64,000 bases of DNA from Bacteroidia bacterium (GCA_022760475.1 JALEFZ010000088.1:1-64000), one strand, 5' to 3'; positions 54,780 to 63,903 are shown, numbered from the stretch's first letter. The notes: generated by a model from the letters alone, not told the origin. Program-made: numbers and translations.

Positions 54780-55565
54780 ATGACTGAAAAGTACGACCGC
54801 ATTGGTACTGGATACAATAGTACCCGAGTTGCAGATCCATTCCTCTTTTCCAGGATGGAAGATCTCATGCAAGCAAACCAATCCGGGATTTACCTGGATA
54901 TTGGCTGTGGCACAGGAAATTACACCATTGAATTTGCCAAGAAAGGCTATAGCTTTATTGGGGTGGAGCCTTCTATTAAGATGTTGGAAACCGCTCGGCA
55001 GAGACATACAAATGTAAAGTGGCTCCAAGGAAAGGCTGAAGGCATTCCATTGGAAAGGGATGCGGTAAATGGAGCCTTAGCGAGTTTGACCCTTCATCAT
55101 TGGAAAGATATTGGTAGAGGCATGAAAGAGCTTGCCAGGGTGATAAAGCCTGGTGGGAGTTTAGTGATTTTTACCTCAGATCCTGAGCAAATGAAGGGGT
55201 ATTGGCTCAATCACTATTTTCCGACTATGCTGGAGGACTCCATTCGTCAAATGCCTGACTTGAATCTCATAAGGACTTCTTTGCAACATGCTGGTTTCAA
55301 GATTGAAAAAGAAGAGAGCTATGCAGTGAGGGATGACTTGAAGGATCACTTTCTGTACGTAGGGAAAAATCACCCCAAACTCTATTTGGAGGAAGGTATC
55401 CGTATGGGAATATCCTCCTTCTCAGACCTAGCCTTGAAGAAAGAGGTTCAGGCGGGACTTCGACAACTGGAGAAGGACATTGAATCAGGTCAAATTCAGG
55501 ATATCATGGATTCTTTTAGGAATAAGAATGGGGATTACTTGTTTTTGCGAGCGGTGAAGTCATAG
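54780..55565 (+). CDS. class I SAM-dependent methyltransferase
   Basis: A 261-residue Rossmann-fold methyltransferase with the S-adenosylmethionine site YLDIGCGTGNYTIEFA (about 38-53) and GVEPSIKMLE, then GAPLASLTLHHW-type motif (NGALASLTLHHWKDI). The acceptor is unknown; the family includes ubiquinone and small-molecule methylases. It follows viaA by 40 bases. Confidence 0.9.
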   Translation: MTEKYDRIGTGYNSTRVADPFLFSRMEDLMQANQSGIYLDIGCGTGNYTIEFAKKGYSFIGVEPSIKMLETARQRHTNVKWLQGKAEGIPLERDAVNGALASLTLHHWKDIGRGMKELARVIKPGGSLVIFTSDPEQMKGYWLNHYFPTMLEDSIRQMPDLNLIRTSLQHAGFKIEKEESYAVRDDLKDHFLYVGKNHPKLYLEEGIRMGISSFSDLALKKEVQAGLRQLEKDIESGQIQDIMDSFRNKNGDYLFLRAVKS

Positions 55566-55621
55566 AAAATACTGAATTACACTACATTTTTCTCTAAATT
55601 TCACCCAAAGCATATTTACAT

Positions 55622-56206
55622 ATGAAGAAACTACTACTACTGATTCCACTTTGTGCTTTGCTTATGATAAATACACATGCACAGGATCTTCCTCTAAGGG
55701 AAATTCCGGATGCTCCGGAGTCCTATACAGCTGGAAATGTACTTGGCAGGCTGGTCGAAGGGTTTGGGTTCAGGTATTATTGGGCTTCAGAAGGACTTAG
55801 AGCTGAAGACTTGGACTATAAGCCCAGTAAAGATGCCCGCAGTTGCATCGAGACTCTCCAGCATATCCTTAATTTATCCGAAGGAGTGCTTTACACTTCA
55901 AAAGGGGAAGCCATCAAGAATACCAGAGACTTCGATAAGCTATCTTATCAGGACATCAGAAAACAAACCCTTGAAAACCTTTCCAATGCTGCACAGAATT
56001 TCCGATCAAAATCAGATGAAGAAATTGCTTCCTTGAAGATACAATTTGGCAGAGCTGGGTCGAATGGCTTCGATCTATGGTACCTGATCAATGGTCAGAT
56101 CTCTGATGGGATCTATCATACAGGACAATTAGTTACCTTTAGGAGAAGTTCAGGGAATCCCATTAATTCCAAAATCAGTGTATTTAGGGGCAAAGTAAGA
56201 GACTAA
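55622..56206 (+). CDS. exported DinB-fold protein
   Basis: A 194-residue protein of the DinB four-helix fold, with a signal peptide (1-20, MKKLLLLIPLCALLMINTHAQ) that is unusual for this mostly cytoplasmic fold. Motifs: GFGFRYYWASEGL, ETLQHILNLSEGV with a histidine, and GISDGIYHTGQLVTFRR near the end with another; DinB proteins often bind a metal with three histidines. Function unknown. It precedes a second DinB-like gene by 4 bases. Confidence 0.7.
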   Translation: MKKLLLLIPLCALLMINTHAQDLPLREIPDAPESYTAGNVLGRLVEGFGFRYYWASEGLRAEDLDYKPSKDARSCIETLQHILNLSEGVLYTSKGEAIKNTRDFDKLSYQDIRKQTLENLSNAAQNFRSKSDEEIASLKIQFGRAGSNGFDLWYLINGQISDGIYHTGQLVTFRRSSGNPINSKISVFRGKVRD

Positions 56207-56210
56207 AGTA

Positions 56211-56783
56211 ATGGTTGAAAATTATCTTGATAGCACCCGCAAGCAGTTTGAATACTACAAGACCATTGCAGAAAAGGCCATGGCTCAGGTCGATGATGAA
56301 GGTTTTTTCTGGCAGTACAATGCAGAAAGTAATTCTATTGCCATCATCGTCAAGCATCTCTGGGGCAATATGATGTCTCGCTTTACCGACTTCTTGACTT
56401 CCGATGGAGAAAAGGAGTGGCGTGAAAGAGACGAAGAATTTGAGTGGAGAAAGGAAAGCAGAGAGGATTTGATGAAGAAATGGGAAGAAGGCTGGGCGAA
56501 GGTATTTGAAGCCCTGGATTCTGTAAACCATGACAACTTCGCGACAACCATTTATATCCGCAACATGGGGCATACCGTTTTGGAAGCCATGAACCGACAG
56601 ACCAATCATTATGCTTATCACATCGGTCAGATCATCTATCTGGCGCGTATGTTAAAGGCAAATGATTGGGCCAGCTTATCAATTCCCAAAGGGAAATCGG
56701 TAGAATTTAACCAACAGAAATTTTCCCAGCCCAAGCACAAAGGGCACTTTTCAGATGATTATTTAAAAAAGAATGACGAATAA
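56211..56783 (+). CDS. DUF1572 DinB-like protein
   Basis: A 190-residue cytoplasmic protein of the DUF1572 group of the DinB superfamily. Histidines at the metal sites are in AIIVKHLWGNMMSRFTDFLTSDG and QTNHYAYHIGQIIYLARML. Role unknown, possibly a metal-dependent thiol transferase. Overlaps the next gene by 11 bases; with the neighbours it forms a tight gene run. Confidence 0.85.
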   Translation: MVENYLDSTRKQFEYYKTIAEKAMAQVDDEGFFWQYNAESNSIAIIVKHLWGNMMSRFTDFLTSDGEKEWRERDEEFEWRKESREDLMKKWEEGWAKVFEALDSVNHDNFATTIYIRNMGHTVLEAMNRQTNHYAYHIGQIIYLARMLKANDWASLSIPKGKSVEFNQQKFSQPKHKGHFSDDYLKKNDE

Positions 56784-57522
56784 ACATTTCCTATTTTATT
56801 TCCTTGCCTGCCTGTTTTTTTGTTCGTCCTGTCAGAATAATGCCTCGCCTAAGGATGGAGAAGGCCATACTCCTGATAAAAAGGAAGAGCCTGAAGTTTC
56901 AAAGACTCCCATTTCTACTTCCTGGGAAAATTTTGAATTGCCAGATGGCTTTACTTTGGACAGCATGGAAGTATTTTACGACAGCCTGTTGTCGTTTCGT
57001 AAGCAGGCCTTGCCTTTGAGTGGGAATCCAGAAGTGGATGCTTTTATGAAAGGCCAACTTGAAGGCCTTTGGAGGGACTTTACAAAGGGATTGGATTACT
57101 ATGTAGAGGATTCTCTGGAAACTTCCTTGTATATTTTTCCAGAGTTTGTTTATCTGGATGAGGAAAGGGCAAGTTACCTTTTTTCTGTTTCCAGCATGCA
57201 CCAGTCTGCCGCACACCCCAACCACGGATACCTCGACATCAACATCAAATTGCCGTCCATGGAGGAAATCAAATTTGAGGATGTCTTTGCCTTTAAAACT
57301 ACCGAGGACTCTGCTCAATTTCTTGATTTGGTCAACAGTGCTGTGCCCGATTATGCTGATGTGAGAAGGCTTTATCCCTATAAGTTCAATATAGGACAGG
57401 ATTCTCTTCAATTTGCTTTTGACTCTTATGAAGTTGGGCCATACGCCATTGGGACCCCAAGAGGGAGATTGGCTCTGGCTGATATAAATACTTACCTCAA
57501 AAAGCCATTCGGCGTGCAATGA
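56773..57522 (+). CDS. lipoprotein with DUF3298 domain
   Basis: A 249-residue lipoprotein (signal with a lipobox around CSSC) with an acidic linker and an RsiV-like DUF3298 domain (about 90-249, ending LQFAFDSYEVGPYAIGTPRGRLALADINTYLKKPF). DUF3298 domains sense or bind cell-wall ligands such as lysozyme in Firmicutes; the role here is unknown. It overlaps the following VOC gene by four bases (ATGA), so translation may be coupled. Confidence 0.8.
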   Translation: MTNKHFLFYFLACLFFCSSCQNNASPKDGEGHTPDKKEEPEVSKTPISTSWENFELPDGFTLDSMEVFYDSLLSFRKQALPLSGNPEVDAFMKGQLEGLWRDFTKGLDYYVEDSLETSLYIFPEFVYLDEERASYLFSVSSMHQSAAHPNHGYLDINIKLPSMEEIKFEDVFAFKTTEDSAQFLDLVNSAVPDYADVRRLYPYKFNIGQDSLQFAFDSYEVGPYAIGTPRGRLALADINTYLKKPFGVQ

Positions 57523-57896
57523 ACCTCAATCAGGTAACCGTCCCATCACTGGATTTAGAAAAGTCAGTTGAGTTTTATGAAAAACTATCATTAAAGCTCA
57601 TTGTCAGGGCTTTACCTCATTATGCGAGATTTGAATGCCCAGAAGGGGAGGCTACTTTTTCGGTTCATCTGGTAGAAAAATTGCCATTAGGAGAAGGAGT
57701 GAGTGTATATTTTGAATGTGAAGACCTGGATAAATGGGTGGATGAGTTGACGGGGCGTGGGATTCAATTTGACCAGATGCCCATAGATCAATCCTGGCTA
57801 TGGCGTGAGGCCAGACTTAAAGATCCTGATGGGAACTGTCTGATTTTGTATCATGCTGGCGAGAACCGAAAAAATCCACCCTGGAGGGTCAATTAG
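57519..57896 (+). CDS. VOC family (glyoxalase/bleomycin resistance-like) protein
   Basis: 125 residues with two beta-alpha-beta-beta-beta modules: VTVPSLDLEKSVEFYEKLSLKLI and WREARLKDPDGNCLILYHAGEN. The metal-site pattern is that of the glyoxalase family; the substrate is unknown. It starts four bases inside the lipoprotein gene. Confidence 0.88.
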   Translation: MNLNQVTVPSLDLEKSVEFYEKLSLKLIVRALPHYARFECPEGEATFSVHLVEKLPLGEGVSVYFECEDLDKWVDELTGRGIQFDQMPIDQSWLWREARLKDPDGNCLILYHAGENRKNPPWRVN

Positions 57897-57904
57897 AAAT
57901 TGAA

Positions 57905-58465
57905 ATGAACATCATCTATAGCCAAGCAACATCTGAGCAGGACCTGCGACAGATTTTGGATCTTCAGCAGAGAAATCTTCCCAAAAACATTACTGAAGAT
58001 GAAGCGGTATCTCAAGGCTTCGTAACCGTAGAGCACGACTTCGATTTGCTGAAAAGGATGAACCATCCACATGGACATGTGATAGCTAGCACTGGGGAAG
58101 GGATTTGTGGATATGCATTGGTGATGCTTCGAGAGTGGCAAGCGGATATTCCTGTTTTGGTGCCGATGTTTAGGGAGATTGACAGCACCATCTATCAAGG
58201 CAGGCCTTTGGGCGAACAGGATTATTTTGTGATGGGGCAGGTCTGCGTAGATAAAGCATTTCGTGGAAAGGGGATATTTAGAGGTCTTTATGATGAAATG
58301 AAAACGGCATTGGGAGCGCATTTCCCCTTCGTCATCACAGAAATAGATGCCAGGAATACTCGTTCTATTCGGGCACACGAGAAAGTGGGCTTTGAAACCA
58401 TCAAGACCTATAAAACCAATGATGGGAGAGAGTGGTTATTGGTATTGTTAGAGCTAAATGAATGA
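57905..58465 (+). CDS. GNAT family N-acetyltransferase
   Basis: A 186-residue acetyltransferase with QATSEQDLRQILDLQQRNLP at the start, VCVDKAFRGKGIFRGLYDEMKTA as the acetyl-CoA site (R-x-x-G-x-G/F) and NTRSIRAHEKVGFETI near the end. Substrate unknown. Nine bases downstream of the VOC gene on the same strand. Confidence 0.9.
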   Translation: MNIIYSQATSEQDLRQILDLQQRNLPKNITEDEAVSQGFVTVEHDFDLLKRMNHPHGHVIASTGEGICGYALVMLREWQADIPVLVPMFREIDSTIYQGRPLGEQDYFVMGQVCVDKAFRGKGIFRGLYDEMKTALGAHFPFVITEIDARNTRSIRAHEKVGFETIKTYKTNDGREWLLVLLELNE

Positions 58466-58468
58466 TTT

Positions 58469-58858
58469 ATGGGAACTTCTATTACCCTTTCTACATGGGA
58501 ATATATATTTCTCGGCTTACAAGTGATTTTTTACTTCGTTGCTGGGATGAGCCATTTTATATTCCCAAAATTTTTCTACAAGATGATGCCCCCATTCATT
58601 CCCAGGGAAAATCGTAGGCCAATCAATTTATTTGTTGGGGTGGCGGAAACGCTAGCTGCAATAGGCCTGTTGCTTGAGCCCACCAGAAGCTATGCTGCCA
58701 TCGGAATTATCATCTTATTGATTGGGGTTTTTCCGGTACATGTGGACATGCTTAAGAATCCAAGGCCTCCTTTTGACCTTCCCAAATGGATGTTGTGGGG
58801 GAGGATTTTCATGCAATTTGTGTTAATTGGGTTGGCTGCGATGTATATTTCCTTTTAA
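58469..58858 (+). CDS. DoxX-like membrane protein
   Basis: A 129-residue protein with four membrane helices. Features of the DoxX and MauE class are VAGMSHFIFPKFFYKMMPPFIPRENRRPINLFVGVAETLAAIGLLLEP and IGVFPVHVDML. Such proteins act in thiosulfate or thiol redox metabolism; the function here is unknown. The next 236 bases to the left of crtW hold no gene and no clear structure. Confidence 0.85.
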   Translation: MGTSITLSTWEYIFLGLQVIFYFVAGMSHFIFPKFFYKMMPPFIPRENRRPINLFVGVAETLAAIGLLLEPTRSYAAIGIIILLIGVFPVHVDMLKNPRPPFDLPKWMLWGRIFMQFVLIGLAAMYISF

Positions 58859-59094
58859 TAGGAGCACTTGGTCTACTGCCTAGGCCATTTCAAATATTCG
58901 AACTCATCCTCCTGGATTTTATTGTTAGGCCAAGAGGAATGAATAAATCTATTGAATTATTGATACAGATTTGTTTTCACTTTTGCTGAAGGATAGGCAA
59001 TTGAACAATCATAAATATGTACAACTACCTAAAGATAATGTATCTACGCAGGAGGGATAGTGATGAAAGTACGTTTATATGATAGGGCCAAAAT

Positions 59095-59799
59095 TTACTT
59101 CAACTCCCACAATTTCCACCAGGGAGTCATCGGAGAGTCATGGTGTTCATAATGATAACCAAAGAAATAACAGCTTAGAAATGCCCAAAGGTGATTTTTG
59201 GATTGGCTTCGTGCGTTATGACGGTTATTATGTTCCCCCATGTGAGGGATGAATGTCCCAAAGTAAAACAACTGAAATGTTCCCATGAAGGAGGGGATGA
59301 TCCAAAAGAGGATCAGGTTTTCTTGTGGGATGTGCAATAGCAGTTTGCCTACATTGAAGGTAATAGCAGCTAGCAAAATCTGCTTGATCGAGATGTATTC
59401 CTTTAGAAAATCAAAGTACCATAGGAAAAAATTGGGGTTTCCATTGTGGAAATCAGGATCATGCTCAGTTCCTGCATGTTTGTGATGCTCGTAGTGCTTT
59501 GGCTTCAATTTCTTGTAGGAATTGAATACAAAAAGGAAGGAAGCGACCTTCCCAATCGCATGATTCAGTTTAGGTTTCTTGGGTGCAACTGCTCCATGCA
59601 TGGCATCATGTGCGGTAATAAAAAGCCCTGTGAATAGGTGAGCCTGGACAAAGACCATTAGATATGTAAATGGATTGTACCAGTTTATTGGGACGATAAG
59701 GTTGAATACCAGGGTAATGGCCCAAAGAAGGATGATTCCAATTCCGATTCGCGTACCTGTCATGGGATGAGAGGTCCACTGTTTAACAATTTTTTCCAT
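59095..59799 (-). CDS. crtW: beta-carotene ketolase
   Basis: A 234-residue membrane di-iron oxygenase that adds the 4-keto group to beta-ionone rings, giving canthaxanthin or astaxanthin. The four histidine clusters are visible: HDAMHG, H-Y-E-H-H (KPKHYEHHKHA), HMGEHNNRHN and YHYEHHDSP. The start is ATG 59799, since the base triplet at 59802 is TTG. It is the last gene of the carotenoid operon and starts 6 bases after crtZ. Confidence 0.93.
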   Translation of the reverse strand: MEKIVKQWTSHPMTGTRIGIGIILLWAITLVFNLIVPINWYNPFTYLMVFVQAHLFTGLFITAHDAMHGAVAPKKPKLNHAIGKVASFLFVFNSYKKLKPKHYEHHKHAGTEHDPDFHNGNPNFFLWYFDFLKEYISIKQILLAAITFNVGKLLLHIPQENLILFWIIPSFMGTFQLFYFGTFIPHMGEHNNRHNARSQSKNHLWAFLSCYFFGYHYEHHDSPMTPWWKLWELK

Positions 59800-59805
59800 C
59801 AAGAT

Positions 59806-60294
59806 TTAACGCTTGGCTTCTTTCAATTTTTTGGTGTATTCCCAGGCTTCCCGGTAGTACCTAATGGGTACCCAAAGCATTCCAAAACATTCCCCATCTT
59901 CTTTTTCACGGTATTTGTGGTGAACCTTATGTGCTTTCCTGATTGCGATCAGGTAGGGGTTATTGCTGCGTTTGAGAGCTTTGAATCGCTGATGAATAAA
60001 TACATCATGAACGATGAAGTAGATCAAACCGTAAATGGCAATCCCAACCGCGATCCATACCCTATAGTCCTCGGGTCCGTTTTGTAAGCCGATGAAACTC
60101 AATAAGAAACTTGGAACAGCAAAAATCAAAAGAAAACTGTCATTCTTTTGAAAATGATGACCGCTTGGATTGTGGTGGTCATGATGAAGATTCCATAAAA
60201 AACCATGCATGATGTACTTATGAAGCACCCAGGCTGCTCCTTCCATCAATACAAAGGTGGCAATTACAATTAGGATGTTTTGGACTATTACCAT
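59806..60294 (-). CDS. crtZ: beta-carotene hydroxylase
   Basis: A 162-residue membrane di-iron enzyme of the sterol desaturase superfamily that hydroxylates the 3 positions of carotenoid rings. The histidine motifs are HKYIMHG, H-H-D-H-H (NLHHDHHNPSG), HDVFIHQRF and HKVHHKYREKE. I start at ATG 60294; longer starts would run far into the ispH gene. The start overlaps the ispH end by 7 bases, so translation is coupled. Confidence 0.94.
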   Translation of the reverse strand: MVIVQNILIVIATFVLMEGAAWVLHKYIMHGFLWNLHHDHHNPSGHHFQKNDSFLLIFAVPSFLLSFIGLQNGPEDYRVWIAVGIAIYGLIYFIVHDVFIHQRFKALKRSNNPYLIAIRKAHKVHHKYREKEDGECFGMLWVPIRYYREAWEYTKKLKEAKR

Positions 60295-61208
60295 TGTTTT
60301 AAGTTTTCCTTGATTTCCTGCATCAACCATTGAGGTGTGCTGGTTGCTCCACAAATACCGACTTTATCTCCTGTGCGAAACCATTCCTTTCTTAGTTCTT
60401 CCTTGCTAGAGACAAAGTAGGTGTTGGGATTCTTTTTCTTACAGACATTAAAAAGCATCTTGCCATTCGAAGATTTCTTTCCGGCGACAAAGACTACCTT
60501 GTCGAAATATGTTACAAAGCTCCCCAATTCCTGATCTCTGTGTGATACCTGTCGACAAATGGTATCATGTGCCTTCACTTTTGTCCCTTTCTTTTCCAGT
60601 TCTTGAGCAACTTCTCTAAAGCGTCTTTTGTTTTTGGTAGTTTGAGAATAGAGTGTCAAGTTCTCCGGTAAGCCCTCTGTTTCCAACTCTTTGGTATCCA
60701 GAAAAACCCTGGCGGTATTGTTGGTTTGGCCTTTCAACCCTACCACTTCAGCATGGTCTTTTTTGCCATAGATGTAGACATTCTCGCCATTTTCGTAAGA
60801 GTGGCGAATGCGTTGTTGGAGTTTCAGAATGACGGGACAAGAAGCATCGATCAACTGCAGGTTGTTTTCTATAGCAAGTCTATAGGTTTGAGGAGGTTCC
60901 CCATGTGCCCGTATCAATACCTTTTCATCCCTGAGTTTGGCCATTTGGGCATGGTCAATAATGATAAGTCCCATGTCGGCTAGCCTTTCAACTTCTGCAT
61001 CGTTGTGTACAATGTCTCCCAGGCAGTAAAGTTTACCTTCACTCCTCAAGATTTCCTCTGCCATCTCTACAGCATAAACCACCCCAAAGCAAAAGCCTGA
61101 GGCTGGATCTATATCCACTTGGAGCCTAAGAGATTCAGGCGCTGGTTGAAGCCATCTGTAAAGACGTTCTTTTACGACGGGCAAGAAGCCATTCATAGAT
61201 ATTGACAT
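60288..61208 (-). CDS. ispH: 4-hydroxy-3-methylbut-2-enyl diphosphate reductase
   Basis: The last enzyme of the non-mevalonate pathway, an iron-sulfur protein that yields isopentenyl and dimethylallyl diphosphate. The three cluster cysteines are in SGFCFGV, DASCPVI and VGICGATSTP, and the TTKNKRRF region forms part of the substrate site. 306 residues. The start (ATG 61208 or 61196) lies inside the 3' end of the lycopene cyclase gene, an overlap of 62-74 bases. Its place inside a carotenoid operon would raise precursor supply together with pigment enzymes. Confidence 0.96.
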   Translation of the reverse strand: MSISMNGFLPVVKERLYRWLQPAPESLRLQVDIDPASGFCFGVVYAVEMAEEILRSEGKLYCLGDIVHNDAEVERLADMGLIIIDHAQMAKLRDEKVLIRAHGEPPQTYRLAIENNLQLIDASCPVILKLQQRIRHSYENGENVYIYGKKDHAEVVGLKGQTNNTARVFLDTKELETEGLPENLTLYSQTTKNKRRFREVAQELEKKGTKVKAHDTICRQVSHRDQELGSFVTYFDKVVFVAGKKSSNGKMLFNVCKKKNPNTYFVSSKEELRKEWFRTGDKVGICGATSTPQWLMQEIKENLKQW

Positions 61209-61839
61209 TCATCATCAATAAAAGCATCATATACATGGTGTCTTCCACTGGAATAGTTCCAAGTCGAAGAGCCAGGTTTTCTGCATTGTTATACCATACA
61301 ATTGGAAGAGCTGTAAGTACTCCGTTTACCATCAAGAAGGGAATCAGCGATACCAGATAGCCTAACAAGAATCTTCCTAGCCAGTGGGGTTTCCACACAA
61401 AGAGGTTCATGAGTATCCATCCACTAAGCGCAAAGAAGGTAATCATGGTGTAGATCCGTTGATAGAAAATGATTCCCAAAACAATCAGTACAATACTCAG
61501 GATTCCAAAAACAGGCCGGGCTATAGGGCCCAGGATATCTTTTTTTACATAATGGTTAAGACAGGCGTAGACAAAGACGCAGGCGTAGGGTACAGTCAGA
61601 AAGAAAAGCCATTCTTCCAGCGGTAGGCTCCCACCATAGATCCCCACAAGGTATTCGGGATTGAATCCCCAAACACCCATTTCTGTAAACCATTCATCCC
61701 AAATCAGAAAAACCCCTCCAGCAATCAATATGGCTGGAAAAAGGGCTAGCCATGTGCGGAAGAAGGCTACTCTCTTATCAAAGGATAAAAGGAAAGGGAA
61801 AATCAATGTTCCGATATTCAGAAGTAGATAGGTATTCAA
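61135..61839 (-). CDS. lycopene cyclase, CrtYcd type
   Basis: A 234-residue hydrophobic protein with about seven membrane helices, made of two copies of the lycopene cyclase domain of CrtYc/CrtYd. The PEYLVGIYGGSLPLEEWLFFLTVPYACVFVY segment is diagnostic for the first domain and RLGTIPVEDTMYMMLLLMMNVNIYEWLL for the second. It makes beta-carotene from lycopene. It follows the hypothetical gene by 12 bases. Confidence 0.92.
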   Translation of the reverse strand: MNTYLLLNIGTLIFPFLLSFDKRVAFFRTWLALFPAILIAGGVFLIWDEWFTEMGVWGFNPEYLVGIYGGSLPLEEWLFFLTVPYACVFVYACLNHYVKKDILGPIARPVFGILSIVLIVLGIIFYQRIYTMITFFALSGWILMNLFVWKPHWLGRFLLGYLVSLIPFLMVNGVLTALPIVWYNNAENLALRLGTIPVEDTMYMMLLLMMNVNIYEWLLARRKRTSLQMASTSA

Positions 61840-61851
61840 TGTTGGGTTAGT

Positions 61852-62319
61852 TTATTCTATAAATGATTTGATTGCCAGCAGTTCATCATTGGAAAAGCGT
61901 TTGCTCTCTTCAAAGAATTCAAAAAAAGATTTGAGGTGATCCTTTTGAAGCTCATAGGTTTCGTACTTTCCGAAGTTTGTGAGTATGACCATTTTATCTT
62001 CATCGATATGCTGACTATGGTTGAGAAATTCCGGGCTATAATGCTGAATGGCAAATCTCAAAAATCGAATTTCAATGTTTTGGCTGTCGAGTTTTACTGC
62101 CTCCCGGAAAATATTCATGGACTCATTGAGCCAATTGAGTTTGTTGTAGGGGTTCCAATCATGTTTAGCTTTCAGTGCCAAAGCTGATGCCTTGTATGCC
62201 AAAACGACCCCTTGATCTCCCCGGTATTTTTTTAGCTCCTCCCACAACCTTCCTGCTCTGTGTGGATGATCCACAGCCTTTTGATAGGCGGCTCTAAGTT
62301 GGTCCAGCGTTTGGGGCAT
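61852..62319 (-). CDS. hypothetical protein of the carotenoid operon
   Basis: A 155-residue helical protein without signal peptide, with a tetratricopeptide-like feel (LNWLNESMNIFREAVKLDSQNIEIRFLRFAIQHYSPEFL). It sits between crtB (3 bases) and the lycopene cyclase gene (12 bases), so it is almost surely cotranscribed and may assist the membrane enzymes. I do not recognise a named family. Confidence 0.75.
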   Translation of the reverse strand: MPQTLDQLRAAYQKAVDHPHRAGRLWEELKKYRGDQGVVLAYKASALALKAKHDWNPYNKLNWLNESMNIFREAVKLDSQNIEIRFLRFAIQHYSPEFLNHSQHIDEDKMVILTNFGKYETYELQKDHLKSFFEFFEESKRFSNDELLAIKSFIE

Positions 62320-62322
62320 TAT

Positions 62323-63177
62323 CTATAGAAAACTGAATTGCTGGCGAACTACTGTTCCAAAAAGGATTACCATTTTCTCAGGGTCTGGAATTCTGATTCT
62401 TTCCTGGAGGATCTTTGCAGGCGGCATTTTGCTAATCTTTTTGAATAGCTTTAAGTAATATTTGTAAGCCAGGTAAACTCCATTTCTTGCGCCAGAGGGC
62501 AATCTCATGATTCCCCCAAGGGCATGATCAAAATCTCTCTGAATGTCATCTTCAATGATTTTTTTAGAGCTTGCATTGAATTCGTTGAAATCTACACCTG
62601 GAAAGTAAACCCTTCCGCGATCGTAGTAATCCGATTTCATGTCTCGCAAGAAGTTTACTTTTTGAAAAGCGCTACCCAATGCCCTGGCAGGCTCTTTCAG
62701 GTCTTGATACTCTTGTTCATCCCCTTCCAGAAATACCCTTAGACACATGAGGCCAACCACCTCTGCAGAGCCATATATATATTCGTGGTAGAGATCCTGG
62801 TTGTAATTCTGGTCATGTAGGTCCATCTCCATGCTGTGCAGGAATGCATCTATAAGTTCCTGTTCGATATTATACTCATTCACAACTGCCTGGAAGGAAT
62901 GTAAAACAGGATTCAGGCTGATGCCAGTCCTAATGGCCTGGTAGGTATCTTCCCTGAATTGGGAGAGTAGGGCAGCCTTGTCATAATTGTGGAAGGTATC
63001 CACAATTTCATCTGCGTATCTCACGAATCCATATATGGCATAGATGGACTCATGGTATTTTTTGGCCAGGGTCCGGATACCCAGGCTAAAGGATGTACTG
63101 TAATTTTGGGTGATAAGCTTGCTGCACTCCATACAGGTAGACTTGTACAGTTGCATGGGAAGGTGATGGGTACTCAT
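62323..63177 (-). CDS. crtB: phytoene synthase
   Basis: A 284-residue trans-isoprenyl synthase that condenses two geranylgeranyl diphosphates to phytoene, the first committed carotenoid step. The aspartate motifs are DEIVDTFHN and NFLRDMKSDYYDRGRVYFP. First gene of the operon (minus strand), about 217 bases from the sigma factor gene. crtI, the desaturase needed next, is not in the window. Confidence 0.94.
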   Translation of the reverse strand: MSTHHLPMQLYKSTCMECSKLITQNYSTSFSLGIRTLAKKYHESIYAIYGFVRYADEIVDTFHNYDKAALLSQFREDTYQAIRTGISLNPVLHSFQAVVNEYNIEQELIDAFLHSMEMDLHDQNYNQDLYHEYIYGSAEVVGLMCLRVFLEGDEQEYQDLKEPARALGSAFQKVNFLRDMKSDYYDRGRVYFPGVDFNEFNASSKKIIEDDIQRDFDHALGGIMRLPSGARNGVYLAYKYYLKLFKKISKMPPAKILQERIRIPDPEKMVILFGTVVRQQFSFL

Positions 63178-63223
63178 AATTCCGTTTTTTTATCCAAACA
63201 CAGTTGACATTCTGGCGAAAAAA

Positions 63224-63254
63224 AAGGCCAGACACTTAAATCGTGTATGGCCTT
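63224..63254 (-). terminator. intrinsic terminator of the sigma factor gene
   Basis: AAGGCCA (63224-63230) and TGGCCTT (63248-63254) are inverted; on the minus strand the hairpin is followed by about eight Ts. It separates the sigma factor transcript from the crt operon, so crtB must have its own promoter in 63178-63223. Confidence 0.82.
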
Positions 63255-63393
63255 AGAACAATTGTACTTTCTGAACAAATTGCACAATACCTAAGGCTTG
63301 ATATCTGAAAGATAATAGCCAAACGGCTTAAAAGTGCAAATTGTTTGGGGTATAAAGAAAAGTTGGTCAACAAAAGCTAGATCTTGTTGAGGA

Positions 63394-63903
63394 TCAGGCT
63401 CCTTTATAACTTTTCAATTTTCCTTTCAATTCTTTTCTCGCAATGTGGATGCGGTTCTTTACCGTTCCAATTGGAATGTTCAATATGTCAGCAATTTCAA
63501 AGTACTTATAACCTTTGAAGTGCATCAAAAACGGAGTTTTGTATTCGTAGGACAGGTCCTTGATGGCATCATTGATCTCATCCATGGCCAACTTTGTACC
63601 AGCAGCATTCTCTGTGATGTGCTTGGAAGAGTTGATGAAGTGAAGATTATCAGTGGTGTCTATGAAAGTCTTACGCTTCACCAACCTGTGGTAGTTTGTA
63701 ATGAAGGTATTTTTCATGATGGTATATAACCAGGCTTTTAAATTAGTTCCGTCAGTAAACTTCTCTCGATTAGCAATCGCTTTAAGGAGCGTCTCCTGGA
63801 TGAGGTCATTTGCCTCTTCAGAATCACGTGTCAATTTGTATGCGATGGGCTTCAGAGATGTCTGAATGTCCACTACTGCTTTGTTGAATTCGATTGAAGT
63901 CAT
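63394..63903 (-). CDS. ECF-type RNA polymerase sigma factor
   Basis: A 169-residue extracytoplasmic-function sigma factor with region 2 (about 15-75, with SEEANDLIQETLLKAIANREKF and LKAWLYTIMKNTFITNYHR) and region 4 (about 115-165, with YKYFEIADILNIPIGTVKNRIHIARKELKG). It could control the carotenoid operon downstream, but a terminator separates them. No anti-sigma gene follows. The start ATG 63903 has a plausible promoter upstream. Confidence 0.93.
   Translation of the reverse strand: MTSIEFNKAVVDIQTSLKPIAYKLTRDSEEANDLIQETLLKAIANREKFTDGTNLKAWLYTIMKNTFITNYHRLVKRKTFIDTTDNLHFINSSKHITENAAGTKLAMDEINDAIKDLSYEYKTPFLMHFKGYKYFEIADILNIPIGTVKNRIHIARKELKGKLKSYKGA

Noticed and set aside
58859..59094. 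tRNA-like TTCGAA in the gap before crtW
   Set aside because: No acceptor, D or anticodon stem can be drawn around it.
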